A stretch of DNA of 41,174 nucleotides from Amycolatopsis sp. (GCF_025464955.1 NZ_JAODNM010000095.1:1-41174); one strand, 5' to 3'; counted from the first letter of the stretch, positions 1-7,782 are shown. A program made the numbers and translations. Notes: generated by a model from the letters alone, not told the origin.

Positions 1-17
1 ACCCCTCACCCCGAGAC

Positions 18-49
18 GTCCTGGGCCGGCCCAAGGGCCGACCCAGGAC
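18..49. terminator. Bidirectional hairpin near window edge
   Basis: GTCCTGGG at 18-25 pairs perfectly with CCCAGGAC at 42-49, and inside it CGGCCC at 27-32 pairs with GGGCCG at 35-40 around an AA loop. This 14-bp stem with one internal mismatch is a good intrinsic-terminator shape, although there is no U-tract, as is usual in high-GC actinobacteria. It may end a gene lying left of the window, the minus-strand ohr transcript, or both. Confidence 0.6.
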
Positions 50-66
50 ACACCGGTATGAGAAAC

Positions 67-151
67 TGTTCACGATGTCGTGGGACACATGTGTTCACGA
101 AGTCCTGAGACAGCACAGCCGGTTCTAACCGGCCGCAACGCTCACGAGTCC
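67..151. repeat. Noncoding repeats downstream of ohr
   Basis: TGTTCACGA occurs at 67-75 and again at 92-100, and the second copy follows the palindrome ACACATGTGT. GCCGGT at 118-123 pairs with ACCGGC at 128-133. Positions 125-151 match 25 of 27 bases of the repeat arm at 20029-20055, ending in CTCACGAGTCC, so this is a half copy of the dispersed repeat family also seen at 19996-20052 and 36788-36837. No gene is apparent in 1-160. Confidence 0.5.
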
Positions 152-160
152 TGCACGGGC

Positions 161-583
161 TCAGACGGTGGCGGAGAGGGCAACCTCGATGTTGCCGCGG
201 GTCGCGTTGGAGTAGGGGCAGACCTGGTGGGCCTTGGCGACGAAGTCGTCGGCCTGGGCCTGGTCGAGACCGGGAAGCGACACCTTCAGCGCAACAGCGA
301 GTCCGAAGCCTTCGCCGACCTTGATGAGGCTGACCTCGGAGTCGACGGTGCTGCCGGTGATCTTCACCTTGGCCTGACGCGCGACGCCCTGGAGCGCGCT
401 GTGGAAACAAGCCGCGTAACCGGCGGCGAAGAGCTGCTCGGGGTTCGTCTTCAACCCGCCGGGGCCACCCATCTCCTTCGGGATCGCCAGCGACTCGTCG
501 ATGACGCCGTCGGACGACGTCACCTCGCCGTTCCTGCCGTCGCCCCGGGAGGTCGCCGCCGCGGTGTAAATAGCCTCAGCCAT
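161..583 (-). CDS. ohr: Organic hydroperoxide resistance protein (Ohr/OsmC family)
   Basis: A 140-residue thiol peroxidase that reduces organic hydroperoxides in the cytoplasm with electrons from lipoylated proteins (family knowledge). Both redox cysteines are visible: Cys59 in GYAACF and Cys122 in VCPYSNATRGN. The second motif is typical of Ohr rather than OsmC proper. Length is normal for Ohr. I chose the ATG at 581-583 because AGATGGG precedes it and the protein then begins MAEAIYTA, as in homologues; an in-frame GTG 13 codons upstream seems too early. No OhrR-type MarR regulator lies beside it. The gene sits in a stress block with an FMN reductase and a catalase but appears to be transcribed alone. 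Confidence 0.93.
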   Translation of the reverse strand: MAEAIYTAAATSRGDGRNGEVTSSDGVIDESLAIPKEMGGPGGLKTNPEQLFAAGYAACFHSALQGVARQAKVKITGSTVDSEVSLIKVGEGFGLAVALKVSLPGLDQAQADDFVAKAHQVCPYSNATRGNIEVALSATV

Positions 584-691
584 GTAACTCGCCCATCTCT
601 GTGCAGTCGTGACGCGCCCCATTGAGCGCTACACCGGTTACAACATCCGGCCGCACAGAACAATGCCACTCATGGCGCGCATCACGCGACT

Positions 692-1264
692 TCAAGTCTT
701 ACGGGATTGGGCGAATTCCGTAACCTGTCGGCCGATCAGCTTGAGCGTGGTGACGACCTTCTCCTCCGAGGCACCGCCGGCCTCGTCGAACTTGACCTCG
801 GCGGAGTTGATCGAGCCACCGAGCGGCGCCGGCCAGCCACGCAGCGCGTGCGCGATCGTGCGCAGCTGGTCGAGGGTGGTGACGGCCGCCTGCCAGCCGA
901 AGGCGACAGCGGCGACCCCTACCGCGCGGCCGTCGAGGTAGGGCCTGGTGTCGTCGCGGAGGTCTTCGATGTAATCGAGCGCGTTCTTGACCAGCCCGGA
1001 CAACGCGCCGTGGTACCCCGGCGAGACGACGATGATCCCGTCAGCCCCGCGGACGGCCTCGATGAGGTTCCGCGCGTTCTCCGTCCGCTCCGGGATCGCC
1101 GCGTCGAAGAACGGCAGGACCAGCTCGCTGCCAGTGATGGCGCGGGTTTGCGCGCCCGCCGCGGCTGCGCCTTCCAGAGCGATCCGCAGCGCCCGCTCGG
1201 ACTGCGAACCCTCTCGCAGCGAGCCGCCGATACCGACCACGTTGACCACCGATGCTGAACTCAC
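692..1264 (-). CDS. NADPH-dependent FMN reductase family protein
   Basis: A 190-residue flavodoxin-fold flavoprotein. The N-terminal VVGIGGSLREGSQSERAL matches the phosphate-binding loop of the NADPH-dependent FMN reductase / SsuE / chromate reductase family, and VSPGYHGALSGLVKNALDYIE is the characteristic second motif contacting the flavin. Members reduce FMN, quinones or chromate with NAD(P)H; the substrate cannot be told here. The GTG start is supported by a -10-like TAACCT 7 nt upstream, which suggests a leaderless transcript. The gene is divergent from the esterase at 1407, and a palindrome lies between them. It may share a transcript with ohr, 108 bp downstream, but ohr has its own ribosome-binding site. 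Confidence 0.88.
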   Translation of the reverse strand: MSSASVVNVVGIGGSLREGSQSERALRIALEGAAAAGAQTRAITGSELVLPFFDAAIPERTENARNLIEAVRGADGIIVVSPGYHGALSGLVKNALDYIEDLRDDTRPYLDGRAVGVAAVAFGWQAAVTTLDQLRTIAHALRGWPAPLGGSINSAEVKFDEAGGASEEKVVTTLKLIGRQVTEFAQSRKT

Positions 1265-1271
1265 GCATTCG

Positions 1272-1277
1272 AGGTTA
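1272..1277 (-). promoter_or_regulatory. -10 box of a probable leaderless promoter (FMN reductase)
   Basis: On the minus strand TAACCT is followed by 7 nt and then the GTG start, the geometry of a leaderless actinobacterial transcript. No convincing -35 was found. Confidence 0.45.
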
Positions 1278-1280
1278 GCC

Positions 1281-1298
1281 CCTCCAGTTAGGTGGAGG
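1281..1298. promoter_or_regulatory. Palindrome in the FMN reductase/esterase divergent region
   Basis: CCTCCA-N6-TGGAGG is a perfect inverted repeat directly upstream of the FMN reductase -10 box. It is a candidate operator for a dimeric regulator; no regulator is encoded next to it. Confidence 0.35.
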
Positions 1299-1365
1299 AC
1301 CAGGATTTGGGACGGAGGTCCACGTCACACCCGAGCGGAGCAGCGGCGCGTATGGTACCGATCCC

Positions 1366-1377
1366 TACTCGCGAGTA
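1366..1377. promoter_or_regulatory. TACTCGCGAGTA palindrome upstream of the esterase
   Basis: A perfect 12-bp palindrome 29 bp before the esterase start. It resembles the short TACT-N4-AGTA class of sites often bound by TetR-family repressors (general knowledge). Its place between any promoter and the Shine-Dalgarno sequence would suit a repressor. Confidence 0.4.
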
Positions 1378-1406
1378 ACGTCAGGGCGCGACCATACGGA
1401 GGAACG

Positions 1407-2450
1407 ATGTCGATACCGCTGCGGATCCGGGTGCAGGCAGCCTCAGCCCAGCTCTTGTACGCGCTGCCGAAGCCGGTCAGGCGGCTGATCGCCGGACGCC
1501 CGCTCCGACTCGACGGCCTGGAGCTCGCGCTCGACGCCCAGTTGCTGCTTCGGATGCAGAAGCTGAGCGGCGCGAAAGTGGTCAGCGGCACCGTCGAGGA
1601 GTCGCGCGCGGCGCTCGACCTTGCGCGGCATCTGGTGAGCGGCAAGACCATCGACCCGGTTTCGACACGCGACGTCGTCATCCCCGGCGCCGACGGCGAC
1701 ATCGACGCGACGCTGTACACACCGCTCGGCCTACCCGAGCCGTCCGGTCTGCTCGTCTTCTTCCACGGCGGAGGCTGGGTGCTCGGCACGAGGCGGACCC
1801 ACGACAACACCGCGCGCTTCCTCGCCGTGCGCGCCGGCGTCCGCGTGCTGTCCGTCGAATACCGCCTGGCGCCCGAGCACGTCTTTCCCGCCGGGGTCGA
1901 AGACGCCGTCGCCGCGTTCGACTACGCCCACGCCAAGGCCGGTGAGCTCGGCGCGGATCCGGATCGGATAGCCGTCGGCGGGGACAGCGCGGGAGGCAAC
2001 CTCGCCGCGGTCCTCGCCCAAGTAACGGCGAAGCGCGGCGGACCGGCGCCGGCGTTCCAGCTGCTGTTCTACCCGGGGACAGACTTCAGCGTCCGGCGGC
2101 GTTCGCGGGAGATCTTCGGCGAAGGCCTGTACCTGAGCGACAAAGACATGAAGTGGTTCGAAAACCTCTATGTCCCGGAAGGAACCGCCAAGACCGACCC
2201 GCGACTTTCCCCACTTCTTGCCGACGACGTGTCCGGGCTCGCGCCGGCATATATCGCGACGTCGGGTTTTGATCCCCTGCGCGACGAGGGCGAGGCCTAC
2301 GCGCAGCGACTAAAGGATGCCGGTGTGCAGGTGGCCTTGAGCCGCCAAAGCGACCTGATCCACGGTTATGTGAACTTCCTCGGCCTTGGCCGCCGATTCA
2401 CCGAAGCCATGGCCGAAGCCGCCGGCGCCCTCCGCGTGGGCCTGAGCTGA
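1407..2450 (+). CDS. HSL-family alpha/beta-hydrolase (lipase/esterase)
   Basis: A 347-residue carboxylesterase of the hormone-sensitive-lipase group (NlhH/LipN-like). The oxyanion-hole motif HGGG is at 120-123, the nucleophile Ser194 is in GGDSAGG, and Asp289 (SGFDP) and His319 (LIHGY) complete the triad. The N-terminal 90 residues form the usual helical cap and carry no signal peptide, so the enzyme is probably cytoplasmic. The frame stays open far upstream, but GGAGG at 1398-1402, 4 nt before the ATG at 1407, fixes this start. The likely role is hydrolysis of short or medium acyl esters; the natural substrate is unknown. It is a single gene ending in a strong hairpin shared with the convergent neighbour. 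Confidence 0.92.
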   Translation: MSIPLRIRVQAASAQLLYALPKPVRRLIAGRPLRLDGLELALDAQLLLRMQKLSGAKVVSGTVEESRAALDLARHLVSGKTIDPVSTRDVVIPGADGDIDATLYTPLGLPEPSGLLVFFHGGGWVLGTRRTHDNTARFLAVRAGVRVLSVEYRLAPEHVFPAGVEDAVAAFDYAHAKAGELGADPDRIAVGGDSAGGNLAAVLAQVTAKRGGPAPAFQLLFYPGTDFSVRRRSREIFGEGLYLSDKDMKWFENLYVPEGTAKTDPRLSPLLADDVSGLAPAYIATSGFDPLRDEGEAYAQRLKDAGVQVALSRQSDLIHGYVNFLGLGRRFTEAMAEAAGALRVGLS

Positions 2451-2465
2451 AAAGGCCGGAAATAG

Positions 2466-2504
2466 CGGAATCCGGTGCGGAAACTGCGTCCGCACCGGAT
2501 TCCG
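2466..2504. terminator. Bidirectional terminator hairpin
   Basis: A perfect 16-bp inverted repeat, CGGAATCCGGTGCGGA at 2466-2481 and its complement at 2489-2504, with a 7-nt loop. It lies between the convergent esterase and secreted-protein genes and probably ends both transcripts. Confidence 0.8.
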
Positions 2505-2528
2505 AATCCCCCCTCTAGATGGACGTCA

Positions 2529-3113
2529 CTACTTCACCGGCGGAATCGGAACCGGCAAGGCCGGCACACCCGGGACCGGCAGGGCCGGAACGCCCGGGAG
2601 CGGCAGCGCCGGCACCGGCAGCGGGATCGGCAGGGCACTGAGCAGACTTCCCAGCAGCCCGGTCACCGCATTGAGCAACGTGGTGAGCAGGTCGCTGACC
2701 ACGCTCAGCGGCGGGGGCAGTTTCGGTAGCAGAGCACCGACGTTGGGCAACGGCGGCAACTGACGGGGGGTGGCCGTGGGATCGGCCAGGATGCGACTGG
2801 TCTCATCCGACCGCACCTTGGAGTCGGCCGCCTTGACCTGCGCGTCGACCTGGACCACGTACCGCTTGCCGGCGGCGACGTCGCCGAGCAGCGGACTCAG
2901 TTTGGCGAGCGCGTCCTTGGTCGCCGCTACGTCTCCGGCGTACGCCACCCTGGTCAAGTCGTCGCGAAGTTGAAGCACCTGCGCGGCGGCGGCCTCCGTG
3001 CTGGATGTGCCCCTCCCGCCGGCGGGAGCCGCGGCGGCCACTCCGCCAGAAGCCATCGCCAGCAGACTTCCCACCGCGAGTGCGGCGACGGTACGAGCAA
3101 TGTTGCTTTTCAT
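2529..3113 (-). CDS. Secreted protein with proline-rich repeat tail, unknown function
   Basis: A 194-residue exported protein. Residues 1-29 are a Sec signal peptide (MKSNIARTVAALAVG followed by a hydrophobic stretch) with likely cleavage after AAA. The middle, about 40-125, is helical and charged, with no recognised domain. The C-terminal third is hydrophobic and low-complexity, ending in a Pro/Leu/Val tail built from repeats of GVPALPVP-type units. A clear AGGAGG lies 7 nt before the ATG. The tail could cross the cell wall or mediate contact with other surface proteins, but that is inference. I know no family for it. It is monocistronic and preceded by a long AT-richer region. Confidence 0.75.
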   Translation of the reverse strand: MKSNIARTVAALAVGSLLAMASGGVAAAAPAGGRGTSSTEAAAAQVLQLRDDLTRVAYAGDVAATKDALAKLSPLLGDVAAGKRYVVQVDAQVKAADSKVRSDETSRILADPTATPRQLPPLPNVGALLPKLPPPLSVVSDLLTTLLNAVTGLLGSLLSALPIPLPVPALPLPGVPALPVPGVPALPVPIPPVK

Positions 3114-3535
3114 TCTTTTCCTCCTGGCCTCAACGGACCCAACGGGACTTATGGGTACTCGCAGTGGCGGAGATACACCAGCCGATCACCGGTTAGTGGA
3201 GATTTCTAACCCTTACGTGCCGAATTCAATGCTGGTCACAATGCCCTCAATTGATTAACCCGTTTCCCTTGCCCTTACCTCGGAAGATCAACTTGACGAC
3301 CATTAAAGGTAACCGTACGTGCCCGCTTCACTCGATAGAACATCTGGGTCACCTATACTGATGTAATCGGTGATCGTTTACCCTCATCACTCCGCAGGAC
3401 GGCGTGTCGCCACTGCTCCAGACGGGTCTGTCACCCACGCACGTACCGCCGCAGGTGTGAGGCAGAAAAGTTATTCATAACCGTCCCGGTCCGCTGTGGC
3501 CAGTAGACGCCGTTCACCCACAAGGCAGAGGACAG
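3114..3535. other. 422-bp intergenic region, relatively AT-rich
   Basis: No gene is convincing here. GGTTAG at 3191-3196 pairs with CTAACC at 3206-3211, and TCAATTGA near 3247 is a small palindrome. Base composition between about 3180 and 3480 is visibly lower in GC than the surroundings. The stretch presumably carries the promoter of the secreted-protein gene on the minus strand, but I cannot assign -35 and -10 boxes with confidence. The short open frames here have no usable start context. Confidence 0.5.
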
Positions 3536-4030
3536 CTATGCGAGGCTGATCCAATAACGCCGAACCGGGTCGTTTTCGGCGTACTCGAGGTACTCGTGGA
3601 CGCCTCCTCGGCTCTCGATCGTCCTCGCCGAGGCAACGTTGTCCGCCTCGCAAACAACCAGCACCTGGTCCAGGCCGATGGCGCGAGCCTCATCGAGAAT
3701 CTGACCCAACGCCCAGTTGGCCAGCCCACGTCGACGCGCGGACGGCCGAATGCCGTAGCCGATATGGCCGGCCCACGAGACGAAGTCGTCGAACTCGTGC
3801 CGCAGCGCGATCCCGCCGACCACCAGGTCGTCCTCGACAATCCAGCGGTACATACAACTCCCCGCCTCGTCGGCCAACCGCGCCACCCAGGCCGCGAACC
3901 CGGTCGGCGACTCGACCTCGTCTTCCGGCATCAGCCCGAACCCGTCCTCGTGGACGCCGGGACCCCATTCGTCCCGAACGTCGAGCCACGCGGCGTGCAG
4001 ACGGGAAGTAGGCGCGATCAGCTCGGGCAT
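3536..4030 (-). CDS. GNAT-family N-acetyltransferase
   Basis: A 164-residue acetyl-CoA-dependent acetyltransferase. Motif A, which binds the CoA pyrophosphate, is seen as IGYGIRPSARRRGLANWAL around residues 91-109, and VVCEADNVASARTIESRGG near 125-143 is the usual motif B with an Asn and a Ser before the final strand. The acceptor substrate cannot be read from sequence; the closest types act on small molecules or antibiotics. The ATG start follows a -10-like TATCGT by 6 nt, so a leaderless message is likely. It lies 89 bp downstream of the catalase gene on the same strand, but its own promoter suggests independent expression. Confidence 0.88.
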   Translation of the reverse strand: MPELIAPTSRLHAAWLDVRDEWGPGVHEDGFGLMPEDEVESPTGFAAWVARLADEAGSCMYRWIVEDDLVVGGIALRHEFDDFVSWAGHIGYGIRPSARRRGLANWALGQILDEARAIGLDQVLVVCEADNVASARTIESRGGVHEYLEYAENDPVRRYWISLA

Positions 4031-4036
4031 AGGACG

Positions 4037-4042
4037 ACGATA
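4037..4042 (-). promoter_or_regulatory. -10 box of a probable leaderless promoter (GNAT gene)
   Basis: Minus-strand TATCGT, then 6 nt, then the ATG at 4030. No clear -35 is seen. Confidence 0.45.
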
Positions 4043-4119
4043 GCGATTCTGGCCCCGAACACAGAGCAGCCCAGCCGACGTCGAAACGCCGGCCGGGCCG
4101 CTTGCCTCGTGGTGGGAGC

Positions 4120-5562
4120 CTATTTCTGGAAAGCCGCCGCGACCTTGTCGCCAAGCGTCTTGTCCACGTTGCGCCAGTACTCGAAGACGCGGTCCAGCAC
4201 GGGCTGGGACACGTCGTTCGACGCGTGGCCGATGATGTTGTTCGCGAGCCGCTCACGCTGCTCGTCGTTCAGCACCTCGCGGACCAGCGTCCCGGCCTGG
4301 CCGAAGTCGTCGTCCTCGGCGTGCAGCTTGTACGCCGAGCGGACGACCTCGTCCTCGACGCCGAACGTCGAGTGCGTCTCGCTCGCCAACGCGGGGTCGG
4401 CCTGCGGGCCGCCATAGGAGTTGGGCGCGTAGACCGGGTCGCCCGGATTGTTGAACCGCATCGCGCCATCGCGCGAGTAGCTGTTGACCTCGGACTTCGC
4501 CGCGTTGACCGGCAGCTGGGCGTAGTTCGCGCCGATCCGGTAGCGGTGCGCGTCCGGGTACGCGAACAGGCGGCCCTGGAGCATCTTGTCCGGCGACGTG
4601 CCGATGCCCGGGACCAGGTTCGACGGCTCGAACGCGGCCTGCTCGATCTGCTCGAAGTAGTTCGTCGGGTTCCGGTCGAGCACGTACCGGCCGACCTTGA
4701 TCAGCGGGTAGTCGCCGTGCGGCCACACCTTGGTCAGGTCGAACGGGTTGAACCGGTAGTCCGCGGCGTCCGCGTACGGCATGACCTGCACATGCAGCGT
4801 CCAGCTCGGGTTGTTGCCGGTCTTGATCGCCTGGTACAGATCGCGGATGTAGTAGTCCGCGTCCTGCCCGGCGAGCTCGTCCGCGCGGGCCTGGGTGAGG
4901 AAGTCGATGCCCTGGTCGGTCTTGAAGTGGTACTTGACCCAGAACTTCTCGCCGCCGGCGTTCTCCCACAGGTAGGTGTGCGAGGAGTAGCCGTTCTGCT
5001 CACGCCAGCTCGACGGGATCCCGCGGTCACCCATCAGCCAGGTCACCTGGTGGGCCGACTCCGGCCGCAGCGTCCAGAAGTCCCACTGGATGTCGTGGTC
5101 GCGCAGGTGGTTGTCGGCGCGGCGCTTCTGCGAGTGGATGAAGTCCGGGAACTTGATCGGGTCGCGGATGAAGAACACCGGCGTGTTGTTGCCGACGATG
5201 TCGTAGTTGCCTTGGGACGTATAGAACTTCACCGCGAACCCGCGCGGGTCGCGCCAGGTGTCGGGCGAGCCCTTCTCACCGGCGACCGACGAGAAGCGGA
5301 TGAGGCTCTCGGTCCGGGTTCCCGGCTGGAACAGCGCGGCCTTGGTGAACTGGCTGACGTCCTCGGTGACCTCGAGGAAACCGAACGCGCCCCCGCCCTT
5401 GGCGTGCACCACTCGCTCCGGCACCCGCTCGCGGTTGAACTGCGCGTTCTTCTCGATGAGGTAGTGGTCCTGCAGCAGGATGGGACCGTTGCTGCCGATG
5501 GTCAGCGAATCGTTGTCGCTGCCGATCGGGATACCTACGTTGTTCGTGGTGGGCTTTGTCAC
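4120..5562 (-). CDS. katA: Monofunctional haem catalase
   Basis: A 480-residue small-subunit catalase that disproportionates hydrogen peroxide in the cytoplasm. The distal catalytic His53 (ERVVHAKGGGAFG), Asn126 (NNTPVFF) and the haem-ligand motif RLFAYPDAHR with Tyr335 and Arg331 are all present. Length fits the small-subunit clade without the C-terminal flavodoxin-like domain. The open frame extends about 85 codons further, but the GTG at 5560-5562 has GAGGAGG 7 nt upstream and overlaps the TGA of the Fur gene as GTGA. Translation of the two is therefore probably coupled. The arrangement matches the catR-catA pair of Streptomyces coelicolor, in which the Fur homologue represses the catalase until peroxide oxidises it. 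Confidence 0.96.
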   Translation of the reverse strand: MTKPTTNNVGIPIGSDNDSLTIGSNGPILLQDHYLIEKNAQFNRERVPERVVHAKGGGAFGFLEVTEDVSQFTKAALFQPGTRTESLIRFSSVAGEKGSPDTWRDPRGFAVKFYTSQGNYDIVGNNTPVFFIRDPIKFPDFIHSQKRRADNHLRDHDIQWDFWTLRPESAHQVTWLMGDRGIPSSWREQNGYSSHTYLWENAGGEKFWVKYHFKTDQGIDFLTQARADELAGQDADYYIRDLYQAIKTGNNPSWTLHVQVMPYADAADYRFNPFDLTKVWPHGDYPLIKVGRYVLDRNPTNYFEQIEQAAFEPSNLVPGIGTSPDKMLQGRLFAYPDAHRYRIGANYAQLPVNAAKSEVNSYSRDGAMRFNNPGDPVYAPNSYGGPQADPALASETHSTFGVEDEVVRSAYKLHAEDDDFGQAGTLVREVLNDEQRERLANNIIGHASNDVSQPVLDRVFEYWRNVDKTLGDKVAAAFQK

Positions 5563-6008
5563 GCCGTTGCCTCCTCGTAGTGGCGGGTTTGAGAGCAGTT
5601 CGGGCAGAAGCCCCAGAAGACGACCTCCGCCTCGTCGACCTCGAAACCCGCCGTACTGGAGGGCTCCAGGCAGGGGGCCGCGCCGTGGACGCAGTCGACG
5701 TCCTCGGTCCGGCCGCAGCCGCGGCAGACGAGGTGATGGTGGTTGTCCCCGGTGCGGGTTTCGAAGCGGGCCGGATGTCCGGCCGGTTCGATCCGCCTCA
5801 CCAGGCTCGCGCCGGCGCACGCGCCGAGCACGTCGTAGACGGCCTGCGTGGACACCGAACCCAGCACCGCGCGAACACCCACCGCGACCTGGTCGGCCGT
5901 GGTGTGCGGATGATCGGCGAGCCAGTCGAGCACAGCGATCCTCGGCGCGGTGATCCGGAGACCGGCCGATCGGAGCTGCTCCCGCACGGGGCTTGTCTGG
6001 TGAGGCAT
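5559..6008 (-). CDS. Fur-family peroxide-responsive repressor (CatR/FurA-like)
   Basis: A 149-residue metalloregulator. Residues 1-80 form the winged helix (GLRITAPRIAVLDWL, then STQAVYDVL), followed by the metal-binding dimerisation domain with HHH at 90-92 and the structural zinc pairs Cys95-X2-Cys98 and Cys135-X2-Cys138. Its coupling to a catalase points to peroxide sensing as in CatR, FurA or PerR rather than iron sensing. The ATG at 6006-6008 is preferred because GGTGGAG sits 5 nt before it; a GTG two codons upstream is the alternative. It probably represses its own operon through the palindrome at 6031-6049. Confidence 0.92.
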   Translation of the reverse strand: MPHQTSPVREQLRSAGLRITAPRIAVLDWLADHPHTTADQVAVGVRAVLGSVSTQAVYDVLGACAGASLVRRIEPAGHPARFETRTGDNHHHLVCRGCGRTEDVDCVHGAAPCLEPSSTAGFEVDEAEVVFWGFCPNCSQTRHYEEATA

Positions 6009-6030
6009 GATCACTCCACCATGCCCCCTT

Positions 6031-6049
6031 TTCTGGAATGAGTCAAGAA
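6031..6049. promoter_or_regulatory. Candidate CatR/Fur operator
   Basis: TTCTGGAATGAGTCAAGAA is an imperfect 19-bp palindrome with seven of nine pairs matching, centred 32 bp upstream of the regulator start. Read on the minus strand it contains TTGACT, a -35-like hexamer, so binding would block the promoter of the regulator-catalase operon. Assignment rests on position and symmetry only. Confidence 0.5.
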
Positions 6050-6137
6050 AGCCTTGGCCGCGTCACTCCTTGAAGCAGGACCGCGTCACCGGTAAAGAAG
6101 TTGCACGGGCGTACCACCTTGGTGTCTCATCGAGGTC

Positions 6138-7358
6138 GTGCCCCTGGAGCCCTACCGCCGTGTCCTGGCCCTGCCCGGCGTCCGGACGTCGATGCTGCTG
6201 ATGTTTTTCGCGCGGCTGCCGATGACGGCCATGGGCCTGACGCTCACCCTCCACGTCGTCTCCGACCTGGGCCTCGGCTACGGCGCGGCCGGGCTGGTCG
6301 GCACGGCCACGATGGTGGGTAGCGCGATCGGCGCGCCGACGGTCGGCAGGCTGATCGACCGCCACGGACTGCGTCCGATCGTCGCCGTCTGCGGGGTGTT
6401 CTCCGCCGCGTTCTGGATCAGCACGCCGTATCTGCCCTACCTGGCGCTACTGCTGATCGCCCTGCCCGCCGGGATCTTCGCCGTGCCCGCGGGGTCGATC
6501 GCCCGCCAGGTGCTCGCCGCCCTTGTGCCGATGGACCAGCGCCGGCCCGCGTACTCACTGGACAGCATCTCGGTCGAGTCTTCGTTCATGATCGGTCCGT
6601 CCGCCGGGATCTTCGTCGTCACGCAGGTTTCGTCGAGCGTGGCACTGACCGGCATCGGCGTCTGCTTCGCGCTGGCCGCGTCGGCGTTGTTCCTGATCAA
6701 CCCGCCGATCCGCAGCGAGGACGAGTCGGCCACTGCCCACACCGGCCCACGCCCACGGGTGCGCAGCTGGCTGAACGGCCGGATGACCGCGACGCTGCTG
6801 GTCGCGATGGGCGCGCTGTTCACCCTGATCGGGGTCGAGGTGAGCACGCTCGCCGTGCTACGCGCCAGCGGCGAGGTGGACTGGACCGGCCTGGTGGTCA
6901 GCCTGATGTGCATCGCGTCGATCGCCGGCGGAGTCGTCCATGGGGCCGTCCACCGGTCTCTGTCGCAGTCGAAGCTCATGCTGCTGATGGGACTGCTGGT
7001 AATTCCGGTCGGTTTGCTCGACCATCCCTGGTGGGTGCTCGCGCTGGTGCTGGTGCCGACCAACCTGCTGTGCGCGCCGACGCTCGCCGCGACCACCGAA
7101 ACCGTCAGCGCGCTCGCGCCTGTCCGGGTGCGCGGCGAGGCGATGGGCCTGCAGGACTCGGCGACAAGGATCGGACTCGCCCTCGGCAGCCCGGTCGTCG
7201 GCTTCGCGATCGACCACACCGCACCGGAGTGGGGCTTCGCCGCGGCCGGCATTGGCGGGCTGGCGATCGCCGCTGTCGGCGTCGCCTGGCTCCGACTGTC
7301 GAAACCCGCCGCGGCCCCCGCCCCGGAACCGGCTCTCGCGAGTCCACAAAGGACGTAA
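6138..7358 (+). CDS. MFS transporter
   Basis: A 406-residue integral membrane protein with about 12 predicted hydrophobic segments in two halves separated by a polar loop near residues 195-215. The conserved loop 2-3 motif appears as GRLIDRHGLRP around residue 70. An export role for a drug or metabolite is typical of this 12-segment type, but the substrate is unknown. The start is the GTG at 6138-6140, with GAGG just upstream, since no ATG occurs nearby in frame. The gene stands alone on the plus strand, starts 130 bp from the divergent Fur gene, and its stop is 12 bp from the convergent lipoprotein gene. Confidence 0.85.
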   Translation: MPLEPYRRVLALPGVRTSMLLMFFARLPMTAMGLTLTLHVVSDLGLGYGAAGLVGTATMVGSAIGAPTVGRLIDRHGLRPIVAVCGVFSAAFWISTPYLPYLALLLIALPAGIFAVPAGSIARQVLAALVPMDQRRPAYSLDSISVESSFMIGPSAGIFVVTQVSSSVALTGIGVCFALAASALFLINPPIRSEDESATAHTGPRPRVRSWLNGRMTATLLVAMGALFTLIGVEVSTLAVLRASGEVDWTGLVVSLMCIASIAGGVVHGAVHRSLSQSKLMLLMGLLVIPVGLLDHPWWVLALVLVPTNLLCAPTLAATTETVSALAPVRVRGEAMGLQDSATRIGLALGSPVVGFAIDHTAPEWGFAAAGIGGLAIAAVGVAWLRLSKPAAAPAPEPALASPQRT

Positions 7359-7370
7359 GGCGGCGGCTCC

Positions 7371-7748
7371 TCAGAAGCAGGCTTTGCGGAGAACGTCGAG
7401 GCGCTGGACGTTGCGCTGGGCCCACTTCGCCACGACGGACGCATCGTCGAAGCGCTCCTTCTGCACCTCGACGTAGGACCCGGCCATCGTGACGAGAGCG
7501 TTCTTGACGTCCTTGTCCTGAACCTGGCTCGCCAGGTCGCGAAGGCGCTTCTCCTTGTCCGCCGCCTGGGCCTTGAGCTTTGCCGGGTCCGCGAGCGGGT
7601 TGAGGTCGGCCAGCCCCAAGGCCTCCGTGCACGTACTGGCCTTGCTCGCCGCGCTGTTCGCCGTATCGACTGCCGAGTTGACCTGGTCGCAACCGACCAG
7701 CACGGACCCGGCTATCACGAGGACCACCGGCACACCCCAGTTCTTCAT
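7371..7748 (-). CDS. Small lipoprotein, unknown function
   Basis: A 125-residue protein with a lipoprotein signal: MKNWGVPVVLVIAGSVLVGC, where VLVGC is the lipobox and Cys20 the lipidated residue. The mature part is mainly helical, with a run of charged residues around 55-90 (KLKAQAADKEKRLRDLASQV) that could form a coiled coil. A second and third cysteine, near residue 40 and at residue 124, may form a disulfide outside the membrane. No enzyme motif is present. The start is supported by a -10-like TAGATT 6 nt upstream of the ATG. Its transcript runs tail to tail with the MFS gene with almost no space between. Confidence 0.75.
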   Translation of the reverse strand: MKNWGVPVVLVIAGSVLVGCDQVNSAVDTANSAASKASTCTEALGLADLNPLADPAKLKAQAADKEKRLRDLASQVQDKDVKNALVTMAGSYVEVQKERFDDASVVAKWAQRNVQRLDVLRKACF

Positions 7749-7754
7749 ACGCCC

Positions 7755-7760
7755 AATCTA
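7755..7760 (-). promoter_or_regulatory. -10 box of a probable leaderless promoter (lipoprotein)
   Basis: Minus-strand TAGATT lies 6 nt before the ATG at 7748, the spacing expected when transcription starts at the A of the start codon. Confidence 0.5.
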
Positions 7761-7782
7761 CCGGGGTGTGCCGTAGGACACG

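Noticed and set aside
987..1406. N-terminal extension of the esterase
   Set aside because: The upstream codons are antisense to the FMN reductase and the strong GGAGG before 1407 sets the start.
5563..5820. N-terminal extension of the catalase in the open 566-codon frame
   Set aside because: The extension overlaps the Fur gene and encodes Arg/Pro-rich sequence unlike any catalase; the GTG with GAGGAGG is far better.
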